From: Mesotaenium endlicherianum
Lineage: Eukaryota; Streptophyta; Zygnematophyceae; Zygnematales; Mesotaeniaceae
Assembly: GCA_009602735.1 (NCBI GenBank)
Contig: WELA01000730.1
Coordinates: 161,875-198,425 of the forward strand
Length of the DNA stretch: 36,551 bases
Direction of reading: 5' to 3'
Shown here: piece after piece, positions 1 through 8,774 of the stretch
Layout: every line of letters starts with the position of its first letter
Position numbering within the stretch: position 1 is the first letter of the stretch
Made by a program: the position numbers and the translations under genes
Notes under the pieces: generated by a model
What the model was told of the DNA's origin: nothing
What the model saw: the letters and a program-made list of their open reading frames with translations, nothing else
Database searches by the model: none

Positions 1-20
1 GGGGGGGGGGGGGGGGGGGG
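1..20. repeat. Poly-G run at the window edge
   Basis: Twenty consecutive G residues open the window. A homopolymer exactly at a sequence end is most likely a sequencing or assembly artefact, though a real G-tract cannot be excluded. Confidence 0.8.
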
Positions 21-1510
21 CAATGGCGCTGCCCCGCATGGTACACACCAGCATAACCTTTGGGCAGCCTTCCGTGCACACACACGTTTCTGCTGTTGGC
101 CCCCGCGGACAGCCCCCGCCCAGTGGGATCTCCAGCACAAACACCTGCACACACATGTAGTCAGAGGGAGGCACCCGCAGCATACACCAGAGGGGGAGAG
201 AGCTAGCGCTGTCCCAATTTCCACACAGAGGCACATCACATTCTCCACACACACAGCCATCGAGCATGCATGCCGCCAGCCGGCAATGAAGGTGCATGTA
301 TCTGTCTGCATGCATGGAGTCCCTCTCACGTGCACTCACTCAGCCCCAGGCGCATGCATGAGTGGAGTTGCTGCAAGCAGGGCTAGGGGCAAGGTGCGCA
401 TGCAGGCATGCGGAGCCAGCTCACCACCTGAGCTTAACTTGCAGCAGCTGCAGGTTTGAAGGAGGAGGAGGAGGAGGATATTCCCCGACTTCGAGAGCCA
501 GCAGGCAGGCAGGTAGGTGGGCAGGCAGGGAGGGTGCTGTTGAACTCCGACTCTGGCTGCCTTCCTTTCAGGTTTCTCATTCTAAACCTGCGTAGTTGCA
601 TGACCACCGTTCTGGCCGGATGGACCTGTTTTGTTAGGCCAGAAGACTCCAAGGCCGATGGGGGGTGGCAACCAGCGAAAGAAAAGAGGACGGTCGTGCA
701 GACCCCCCCCCTGCAGGCGATGCTGATGCATGCACACATAAGCACCTTGGGCATGCATGCCAGGTGGAGCATTAAACTTCATCAGTTCTGCCTCAAGCAC
801 GCCACAACCTTCTTGTCGGGAAACATTGGAGGCAGCCTGGAGCTGCATGATAGAAATGCCCCCGTCACAAGGGCGGCAGCATGCCACTCACTTTCTATCC
901 CGGCAGCGGAGTTGGAGAAGGCTCCTAAGTTGCCACATGTCATGGCTGGCACGCGTATGCCAGATTTTGGAACAGGATGGAACCGTGCCCTGATGTGACA
1001 AGATTAAATTTTAAGAGGGCATGAGAGGCGTCCTGTTGCATCTGAATGCCGCGTTCATGGATCACAATTGAGTTGGCCCTCAACGTGGCCTCTGCTTTGT
1101 TCGTGCCACTCAAGGGCAGCAAGGTCAATACATAGTGAATAGGCTCAGTGTGACCCAAAGCACATCGTAGTAAGTCTCATTTTACCCCACTTTCAGCAGT
1201 GGTCTACCCTGCCTGTAACTTACACATAGAAGTGGAAGACAACATGCACCCTTCGGCCTTATAGAATGTACACCCTTTTTATTTATAAAATGCTACGTAC
1301 GACATACATATTGTACATAGTGGAAGGCTTGACCAACCACGAGGCATTGCTGAAGGCTATATCAGTCCAGACATGGACATCTGCCACATAAGCCTCTTCG
1401 ATATTTGAATCATTTATCATTGCTACATAGTGCCTTAATCCCAGCTTCTGTACAGGCCTCTAGCACGCTCTACGCCGAGGGGGCAGGGCTAGAGAAGACC
1501 ACCTTGCATT
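21..1510. other. Non-coding stretch with CATGCATG motifs
   Basis: No convincing gene is visible. Short open frames on both strands have biased, low-complexity translations (poly-Glu/Gly from GGAGGA repeats near 460-480) and overlap one another. The stretch holds exact CATGCATG motifs at 265, 309, 353 and 752, plus CA-rich runs (CACACACA) around 75-250. The last ~230 bases are the presumed 3' flank of the minus-strand gene that ends at 1511. Confidence 0.6.
1278..1283 (-). promoter_or_regulatory. Possible polyadenylation signal (AATAAA)
   Basis: AATAAA on the minus strand, about 230 nt downstream of the stop codon of the UDG-like gene. The position suits a 3' UTR signal. The surroundings are AT-rich, so it may be chance. 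Confidence 0.3.
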
Positions 1511-3061
1511 TCACTCTGGCTGACTTCTCTCTTCTGCAATCGAGTGTAGTATCGCGTGTAGGGGTGTTGCTTCCAATGCCGAGCAGAGGTCTAATGAAGC
1601 CTCATTCGAGGCCAGCTTCCTTGCAACAATCTTGGACAAGTCGGCAGCCGGTGCCTTTTGAGGCGAGGCGGCGGAGGCCTCGGATGGTGGGGCCAGAAAC
1701 CTCCTCCCCCTCGTGGAGCTGGCAGCAGGCGGGACAGGCTTTGTGCGGGTAGATGACACCGGCGTGGCAAAGTCACTGGCGTCCTTCGATTCCTCCAATG
1801 CCAAGCTCTCAGTCGCCGCTGTAAGCTTCTCAATCGTCGCCAGGTGGTCCTCGGACTGCTGGGACTCCTCCAGCGCCAGGCTGGCAGTCGCCGTTGTGAG
1901 CTTCTCAACCTTCTCAATCGTTGCCAGGTCGTCCTCGGACTGCTGGCACTTGTTGAATGTCCCCTCCTTCAGGCCTGAGCCGGAGCTGGCACCTTGGGCG
2001 GTGCTTTGGGTAGGCCCATTGCCGTTGCTCCCTTGGAAGTCACTATTTACCGGTACATCGACAGCGTGTGAGTAGGCAGCCCGAAGGGCCCTTATTATAG
2101 CCTCATGCTGCCTGGCCTCCCTATTCGTGAAGTCCCTATACCAGGTGAAGGTTCCTATATTGTCTTTGACCTCGTCCTTGACCTCGTCGGTCACTTTGGC
2201 CAATAATTTCTCCTGCTCGGCTATGCACTCTGACATTATATCAGATGCCTGTACAAGCGTAATGTGAGTGCTCTGCAGTCTAGTCTCGTCCACTAGTGTT
2301 GGCAGCTTCCTCTTGCTGCTTCCACCACCCGTCAGGAAGAATGCATTATATATGTCACATACTATTTGAGTCAGAGCCTGCAGGCACTGGCTATCAGGTA
2401 TCTTAGCAGCCCGCGTACACCGAAACTTCCTTGCAGCACCGGCAGGATGTATACAGCTATGCATGACTACGCTGCCCTCCAGCGGGCTAGGCATTTTGGC
2501 CTTTATTATGGAGCCCATGCTAGCAGCCTCTTTTCCCAGGCATACCATTGGAATGGACTCGAGGCCTGAAGCAGGCAGCAGTAAAGCGAGGAGCTTGGTC
2601 ACGCACTGCACTATTGTTACACACTCGTTGTGGCTGTCACTGGTGCCCTTTTCAGAACATATCCTGGCGTCAAGTAGCAGTATCCCGTAGTCCAACAAGG
2701 CATAAGATTGTTTGAAGATCATCATGGACACCTCATGGGCGTCATTGGGGCTGATGCCGAGCATTTCGGACAGCTGGCTACACATAGAATTCGCCAGAAC
2801 TACCACGGACGGAGGGTCATAGGAGCCCACATATGCAAATGGGGCCCCTATGTATGGTATAATGGACCTGTCTCTAAATCCATATGGACTTTGGCCTATA
2901 ATCAGGCCTCTTATCATCCTAGTGGTAGGCCACCGGAGGGCGTACCTGATAAACCCAGTTAATGCCTCCTCATACCTATTCCTGCCTATGAGAGTCAGAC
3001 TATGTATCATGGAAGCAACAGCCCTGCATGCATCATCTGTATTGAAGCGTTCTTGCGCCAT
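1511..3061 (-). CDS. Uracil-DNA glycosylase-like protein with substituted catalytic motifs and long C-terminal tail
   Basis: A 516-aa single-exon frame with an ATG start. Residues ~35-240 follow the family-1 UDG layout: GQSPYG at 56-61 (family GQDPYH), a glycine/PPS segment at 71-85 (IGAPFAY...PPS), GILLLD at 126-131 (family LLLN), an SH at 143-144, CLGKEA at 174-179 (family WGK.A) and HPAG at 205-208 (family HPSP). The water-activating Asp is Ser58, the GQDPYH His is Gly61 and the uracil-binding Asn is Asp131. Only the second-motif His205 is kept, so normal uracil excision looks unlikely. Residues 275-330 are charged and helical. Residues 373-425 hold a tandem ~25-residue repeat, followed by a Ser/Pro/Ala-rich, probably disordered tail. 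Known UDGs are ~220-300 aa, so the C-terminal half is extra. It is the only clear non-transposon gene here. Its role is unknown: an inactive DNA-binding relative, or an enzyme with changed specificity. The fold call rests on motif order alone. Confidence 0.6.
   Translation of the reverse strand: MAQERFNTDDACRAVASMIHSLTLIGRNRYEEALTGFIRYALRWPTTRMIRGLIIGQSPYGFRDRSIIPYIGAPFAYVGSYDPPSVVVLANSMCSQLSEMLGISPNDAHEVSMMIFKQSYALLDYGILLLDARICSEKGTSDSHNECVTIVQCVTKLLALLLPASGLESIPMVCLGKEAASMGSIIKAKMPSPLEGSVVMHSCIHPAGAARKFRCTRAAKIPDSQCLQALTQIVCDIYNAFFLTGGGSSKRKLPTLVDETRLQSTHITLVQASDIMSECIAEQEKLLAKVTDEVKDEVKDNIGTFTWYRDFTNREARQHEAIIRALRAAYSHAVDVPVNSDFQGSNGNGPTQSTAQGASSGSGLKEGTFNKCQQSEDDLATIEKVEKLTTATASLALEESQQSEDHLATIEKLTAATESLALEESKDASDFATPVSSTRTKPVPPAASSTRGRRFLAPPSEASAASPQKAPAADLSKIVARKLASNEASLDLCSALEATPLHAILHSIAEERSQPE
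1787..1945 (-). repeat. Tandem 25-28-codon repeat inside the UDG-like gene
   Basis: Residues 373-400 and 401-425 of the UDG-like protein repeat the pattern QQSED(D/H)LATIEK...LT.AT.SLALEES. The first copy has three extra residues (VEK). The repeat is also visible in the DNA as two similar blocks with TCCTCGGACTGCTGG. It predicts a short acidic amphipathic helix repeated twice. Confidence 0.85.
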
Positions 3062-4432
3062 TCTCGCTGAATTCCTAGATAACCTGACAGAGTCTCTAAC
3101 GTAGACGAGAAGTTAGCTTCAGCCTAACAACTTTGCCAATTTTACCCCAAGCTCGCCTTCAATGCCCCCCTCACCCTCTGCCTTCGTGCGCCTTCCGGAC
3201 TGGTGCCTACGATGCTTTTGCCCTCCAATATTGTTGCCTTCAGTGCTTGTCGGCCTCGAATTCGCGATTGAACGTGGTGAGGTACCGAGGAACTTAACGC
3301 ATAGTTGCGATGTGCTAAGAAGGAAAAGGACGTTCCACATCTCTGGACGAGCGTCTTAGCGAGGACATCTCGTCTGCTGCCTAATATGTGCCGGAACTCT
3401 TTCATCACTCTAACGCCAAAGTCTTGGCCTAATTGCTCCTATTGCTGCATGCACGGCTTCTCGACCTCCAAGAAACATTCCCGTCTCAGAGCTTCTCGCT
3501 CAACATTCGAACATGCCTCGGAGTGGCCTATTCATCAGACAAGTACTCAGACAAGTTTGAATGGTGCATACCAGTGCATACTCACTCATACATGCAGCGT
3601 TAATCACGTGGTATTGATCCGAAGCAAGCTGCCACATGGACAATGCATCGAGTTATTGTATGTAATCTAAGGCGCACCCCACGCTGCCGCATGCTGCCCG
3701 ACGCTCAGCTATAGTTCGAATTGGCCTGCACAGGCCTGCATGCATGCTCATTGTGTTATGACCTAGTCACGCAGTTAACTCCTCACACGTGCTAAGTTGA
3801 CTCGCTACACTTGACTCGTCATATAGTTGACTTCATTCAAATACACCAGCTCAGCATGTACATTCAGTCAGCTAGTTCATCTAGTCAGCTAATAACTAGC
3901 GCCATTTATTCTAGCTGTCAAGACAGCATGTTAAGAATACTTCACACAGATCAATAGCTGAGACCACTAGATCTTGCATCCTCTAGGATTGACATATATT
4001 CTAATCCATCCATTCACATAGATGACGATGCAGCAGTTCAGTGATCAGCAGCTTAGACTGATCTTGCTACAGCTTCAATTCTTCATGTATAAATGATGAC
4101 TCTCGCTATTGCAAGATCATCCTTCAATCATTTAGCAAAGCTCCTTCAAGTCTTTACTTCTGTATCTACTAAGTACATGCTATCACGTTCCTCAGCTTAG
4201 ACTACCTAGGCCCTAATGGCTGAAGGTAGTACTAACTCTTCCTTACACATTGCTCACCTAGCTTGCATGCTTATTTTCAGTATAGTTATAACTTACAATG
4301 TGTACCACGCTTGATATGGTGGGACACGCGCTATCCGCGAAAGTGGCCGCGGGGTTCGAACTTCGGACTAATAATACGAGGCTCGGACCCTGGGCCTAGC
4401 AATGTCGCAACTGTCCTCCCTTCTGTGAGTAC
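3062..4432. other. Non-coding, nothing recognised
   Basis: Upstream flank of the UDG-like gene. Short open frames at 3119-3408 (minus) and 3305-3670 (plus) have no recognisable domains and overlap each other. One CATGCATG lies at 3739. A GGTTCGAAC near 4355 resembles a tRNA T-loop, but no tRNA fold surrounds it. Confidence 0.5.
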
Positions 4433-5062
4433 GCTCGCTATCCCTCTTTCGTAAACCCCCCTATCCTTCTTCTCGTAACCCCCCGCCATCCCTCTTTTCG
4501 TCCGCCATACCCCCCTATCCTTTTTTCGTGATTCCCCCTATCCCTCTTCTCGTAACCCCCGCCATCCCTCTTTTCGTCCGCCATCACTCTTTTTGTACCC
4601 CCCTATCCCTCTTTTTGTAACCCCCCCTATTCCTCTTTTCGTAACCTCCGCCATCCCTCTTTTCGTCCACCATCTCTCTTTTCGTACCCCCCAAACCCAC
4701 TTTTCGTAACTCTCGCCATCCCTCTTTTCGTCCGCCATCCCTCTTTTCGTACCCTGCTATCCCTTTTTTCATAAGTCCTGGAGCCTACTATCCCTCTTTT
4801 CGTTACCCCCCCTATATCCCTCTTTTCATAACCCCCGCCATTCCTCTTTACGTCCGCTATCCCTCTTTTCCTACCCCCGGGCCCCCTATCCATCTTTTCG
4901 TAACCCCCGGCATCCCTCTTTTCCTCTGCCATCCGTCTTTTGGTACCCTGCTATTCCTTTTTCGTAACCTCTGGTATCTTCCAACGAAACCCCCGCCATC
5001 CCTCTTTTAGTACCCCTGCCTATCCCTTCTCTCGGCCACCCGGCGTTCCCCTCTTCGTATCT
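4433..5062. repeat. Degenerate ~20-24-bp minisatellite
   Basis: About 600 bp of imperfect tandem repeats. The plus-strand unit approximates CCCCCTATCCCTCTTTTCGT with AA/CCGCC variants between units. Copies vary in length and carry many substitutions, so the array is old or rapidly drifting. The minus strand stays open in several frames and would read as repeated YEKRDGG-like peptides. That follows from the repeat composition and is not taken as a gene. The strong pyrimidine/purine strand asymmetry is notable. Confidence 0.85.
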
Positions 5063-6869
5063 AACGGTCTGGATCGATGGATCGATGGCAAGCCTCTGTC
5101 GGTCAGACCCGTAACGACAATTATGTGCATTGATGTGCTGTACTCTAAAAGTACGGTAACGTCTTGGCGTTCTTATCCGCCCGCGGGCATGCATCGTTGG
5201 GACTAGACCCCTCGGATTCATAACTTTTTGTGTGTTATTTGCTACTTTGGATGCTAAATAACCCGACTCAAACCAAAGGGATGACGAATAAACGCGAAAA
5301 GGTGTTGCTCAACAACCTCGGGCTTTACAAATTTTTCGTTCGATTTATAACAGGATGTTTTTATGCACTCCAATAACGCCTAAATGATCCTTCCACATTT
5401 TTTTGGATGTTCTCCGAGACCATCTGAAACCCTTGCTGTCGGGCAGAGGATGTCTTCAAAATCCACACTTTTGGCGAATCGAGGGGCCTGGTTGGGTTGC
5501 ATGGGACCCATAGAGGTCCCCTCACTCTAAAAACTTCCAGAGCCCGAACGGCAGGATAATGACGCGGAAATGATAATGACGCCCACTTTTTCGAGCGTTC
5601 ACTGCTAGTGTCGCGACTGCTATCCACTTGACGGTGCCGCATGCGCAGCGCAGGTCACGGCCGCCCAGGTACGGGAAGTCAACATTGACTCACCGACCAG
5701 AGTTATCTCAATCAGCGGTCAGGTCAAAGTTGTTATCACTGTCAAAGTGGTCACGACACGTCAAACCCACACCCAGGAATGGATGGGGATTTGGACGGAG
5801 TAGTCAGCCGAAAGGCTAGGGGTATGGAACCAGCAATGAGCCAGCCCAGCAAGTGCCAAGAAAGGTACTGATCAATCGGCTATCCAAGCCAAGTACAGCA
5901 GGGATGTTGTAAAGGCATTGTGTGCCACCTCGGCCAAGACCCTCAGGTGACTAGTCACAGCTTGAGCGTTCATCTTAAACGCTGCCAGCCAGCCACATAG
6001 GCGTGATTGTCAGCTGAAAGGCTAAGCGGTCACGCGCGATCATCCCAATGCATGCATGCACGCTGAATGACAACTTCTAAGCGGTGTGAGAATTGCAGGG
6101 TAAGGACGGCATGCAAGCTAAGCGCTGTGACTAAGCACTGGCATTCTCGAGAGAGGATAATGTGTGGTGTCCGTGAAAGGCACGAGTCCTGCCTGAAGCT
6201 GCCTCATTCTTGCTCGCATCGTTGTGAAAGGAAGCTGAAGAAGCAGAAGGAGCACAAAGAAGAAGGAGTTCCCAAGGCCATAGAAGAATCGGGCCGCCAC
6301 GCTTCTGTCGACGCTGGAAGATTTCTTCCTAGTGTGTCATAGAAAAGTTAGACCTCAGGAGTTCCCAAGACAGGATCTCGCTGGTAGAAAGTAGAGAGCT
6401 GCAGAATAGAATCTGTCAGGAGATTAGCACATATTTGGTACAAATGCCACAAGCGTGCGAGGGACACTTAAAATGGTGAGTGCTGTGTTAGTTTCCAAGT
6501 TCTCAAAAGTCTCAATTGTCGAATTGCTGATAGAAAGAGTAGTATTAACAAGTAAAGCTCTCAGTGAAGAACTAAGTGAGCCCAGCCGAGCAGTGAAGAG
6601 CTGTGAAGGCGGTGTTGAGCAAAGAGCTCAGACCAGGCCAGCATAGATGTGCAGTTTCAGACTTTTGTAAGCCGTGACTTGCGAAAGTTAAGCGAAAACC
6701 TTGAAGGGCAATTTCTCTGAATCCGGCATTGCCTGTTAAGCTGCTTAAAAGTGATTTTTGCAAACTACAAACTTGTTCATTCTGTAAACCCTCAACTTGG
6801 GCAAAAGCCTGTGTGGAAGTAAGACGCTTCTGTTCTTACTTCTGAGAACTTCAGTGTTGACTGGTTTAG
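5063..6869. other. Non-coding; probable leader of element A at its right end
   Basis: No gene is supported. A 91-codon plus-strand frame (6067-6342) is Lys/Arg/Cys-rich without a known domain. The region leads into the gag frame of element A and probably includes its untranslated leader. I could not find a primer-binding site or an LTR repeated on the far side of the element. One CATGCATG is at 6051. Confidence 0.5.
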
Positions 6870-7214
6870 GTGAGCAAGAATTCCCAAGTCAGCTGGGGAT
6901 TGAGACCTGTGAAGGTTGCCGGTGTTCAACCTGGAAGGGGACCCGGAGAAATTCAACTGTATATGCGGTTGAGGAGTGAAAGACTCTACCACTCTGTGGA
7001 GCCTGCAGAAGGTTTTGATTCTAACCAGAGTCCACGAGGAAGTGAGACGTCTGAGCATATTGACAACCGATGGAGTGAGCAACCGTCGAGAGACAAGTCT
7101 CGTCATATCTCCGCAGGCGGTGAGAACCCGGATAACACACGAGCCTTTGCACTTGATTTGGGCAGAGAGCAAGACGTGTGGGGTGAAGTCAGTAAGTCCT
7201 GGTCATCGTTCAAA

Positions 7215-8546
7215 ATGGCCGGTGATGATTGGGATGAAAATCCTAAGTTCAAGCTATCTGCGAAGTGTTTTAGCGGACAAACCAGCGGAAACGGTCTCAC
7301 TTTCGAAGAGTTTGATGAGATCTATTGGGCAGAATTCTTTGAGAAGATCCGGAAGGATTCTTCTTATTCGCAATTTGTCGCCTTTATAGGCTTGGTTCAG
7401 TACTTGGACAAGGATGTCTTGCTGTTATATCGCCAATTCTGGAAGGATGAGAATCTCTCCCAGGAATGGGCTTGTGGAGAACAGAATAGGGCAAGGAATT
7501 TGAAAATCCAGAAAGAGGCTGCGAAAGCCCGAATGTCTGCTTTATCTTCAAGAAGAACAGTGCCAACTGCACCTGTTGAGAGCATAGACTTAGGTGCACT
7601 AACACAAGAATTAACAGAGGCCATGAGGCAACTCACTGAGGGCCAGCAAAGGGCAGCCACTCAGAATGATGATGCCGGCTCTGTCGCAGAATTGCAAAAG
7701 GTGTGTGCAGAACTGTCTGAAAAGATTGCTAATGCTCAGGAACGAGTAACACGCAAAGCTGCACCTCTCTATGGTCAGCAAGACAATAGCACCACGACAG
7801 AGGCAAGCCATGCGCAAGCCTTGGCTAGCTGTCGTAAGGATATGGAGGCTGGGGATGACCAGCTAGACTCCAAGCATTGCCTGCGTCGTTTCTTTAAATT
7901 GCTTGAAGCACGATTCCCAAAGGATCGCAGTCTTAAGGTACACCATTATGTGCATTTAATCCGTCAGAAGAACAAGACAATCATGGAGGTCAAATCCAGA
8001 TTGGTAGACCTCGCCAAAAAGGCAGAAATCGTTGAGTTGAAAGCTCAGTTTGCGGAACTAAACGAGCCCAATGTCTACTATGATGCAGATAGTGCAGAAA
8101 AGGCCGTCTACAAAGGCGAGAAGCTGATGCCTGAAAAGGCTGTGGACGCAACGGCTGCCGAGCAAGCAGATCACAACCGTCTGGTGCCAAGGAATGCTGG
8201 GAAGCTTCCTCAGACTTTCCGGATGACTTTGGATGAAAAGGAGATCTCGCAGCCACGACAGGCCAGGCCCGGGACGCGTAAGACATTTAGTTTTTTGCTG
8301 GAGAAGCTGAAGGCCCTGGTGGAACACCGGATCCAGCATGCTCCTTTGCTTTCTCTTGCTGATTTGCATATCACTTACCCATTCACGGTTGAAGAAGCCG
8401 GACACCAGCTGGATATAGCTGAGGAAGGTGCGGATAGCGCCTCATTGCCCACCAATTTCAGCACCGTGAGAGTGCAGAACAGGGATGGTGCATTAATCTT
8501 CAACAACTGGGCAGCTCCCAACATTCTGTTGGATACGGGTGCATAG
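7215..8546 (+). CDS. gag: Element A Gag plus start of aspartic protease, ended by TAG in the protease active site
   Basis: The frame is open from 6870, after a stop at 6867. The ATG at 7215 is chosen because its context (AAAATGG) is strong and the protein becomes ordered from there (MAGDDWDENPKF...). Upstream codons begin with GTG and look like leader. The product is ~443 aa: a gag-type helical region, a basic Ala/Arg segment, a DLGAL motif shared with the gag of element G, a probable coiled coil with repeated heptad-like Leu/Glu/Lys, then a C-terminal LLDTGA, the catalytic motif of retroviral-type aspartic proteases. No zinc knuckle is visible. A TAG follows the active site at once. The same frame continues beyond it with typical protease sequence (PVILGKRAVKALGL), so the stop interrupts a longer Gag-Pro reading frame and was probably a Gln codon. 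Confidence 0.7.
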   Translation: MAGDDWDENPKFKLSAKCFSGQTSGNGLTFEEFDEIYWAEFFEKIRKDSSYSQFVAFIGLVQYLDKDVLLLYRQFWKDENLSQEWACGEQNRARNLKIQKEAAKARMSALSSRRTVPTAPVESIDLGALTQELTEAMRQLTEGQQRAATQNDDAGSVAELQKVCAELSEKIANAQERVTRKAAPLYGQQDNSTTTEASHAQALASCRKDMEAGDDQLDSKHCLRRFFKLLEARFPKDRSLKVHHYVHLIRQKNKTIMEVKSRLVDLAKKAEIVELKAQFAELNEPNVYYDADSAEKAVYKGEKLMPEKAVDATAAEQADHNRLVPRNAGKLPQTFRMTLDEKEISQPRQARPGTRKTFSFLLEKLKALVEHRIQHAPLLSLADLHITYPFTVEEAGHQLDIAEEGADSASLPTNFSTVRVQNRDGALIFNNWAAPNILLDTGA

Positions 8547-8774
8547 CCAGTCATTTTGGGAAAGCGAGCCGTGAAAGCTCTGGGATTGACGACAAGGGAC
8601 CTGAAAGAAAGTCCTTTCCAGCTGAGAATTGCCTCAGGACAAGTCTCAAAGTCTTGTGGGATTACCCGCAAGCCTGTGAAAATCACAGTAAATCCAAGGA
8701 AACCTGAAGAGGCGTCACTACTCATAGAGTGCACAGTGACGGAAGCAGAGAACTCTTGGGAACAGAAGCACTGA
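8547..8774 (+). pseudogene. Element A protease, remainder after the TAG
   Basis: In frame with gag, about 75 codons continue the protease: PVILGKRAVKALGL after the catalytic DTGA, then alternating hydrophobic strands, ending at a stop at 8772-8774. The expected second protease landmark (an LLGTEAL strand and IDL) appears in the -1 frame from about 8750. A single-base loss near 8749-8752 (GAGAACTC) explains this best. With the upstream TAG, the protease carries two lesions. Confidence 0.65.

Noticed and set aside
434..998. Overlapping short frames on both strands at 362-998
   Set aside because: No domain, low complexity, mutually overlapping; no support for coding.
4340..4380. GGTTCGAAC resembling a tRNA T-loop
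   Set aside because: No pairing T-stem, no box A at proper distance and no acceptor stem; not a tRNA.
4538..4932. Minus-strand frames rich in YEKRDGG repeats
   Set aside because: They are direct translations of the minisatellite; overlapping frames give equally open, similar peptides, so no gene is supported.
8772..8774. Programmed frameshift between element A protease and DNMT
   Set aside because: No slippery heptamer or downstream hairpin seen near 8750; a simple one-base deletion in an already broken protease is more economical.
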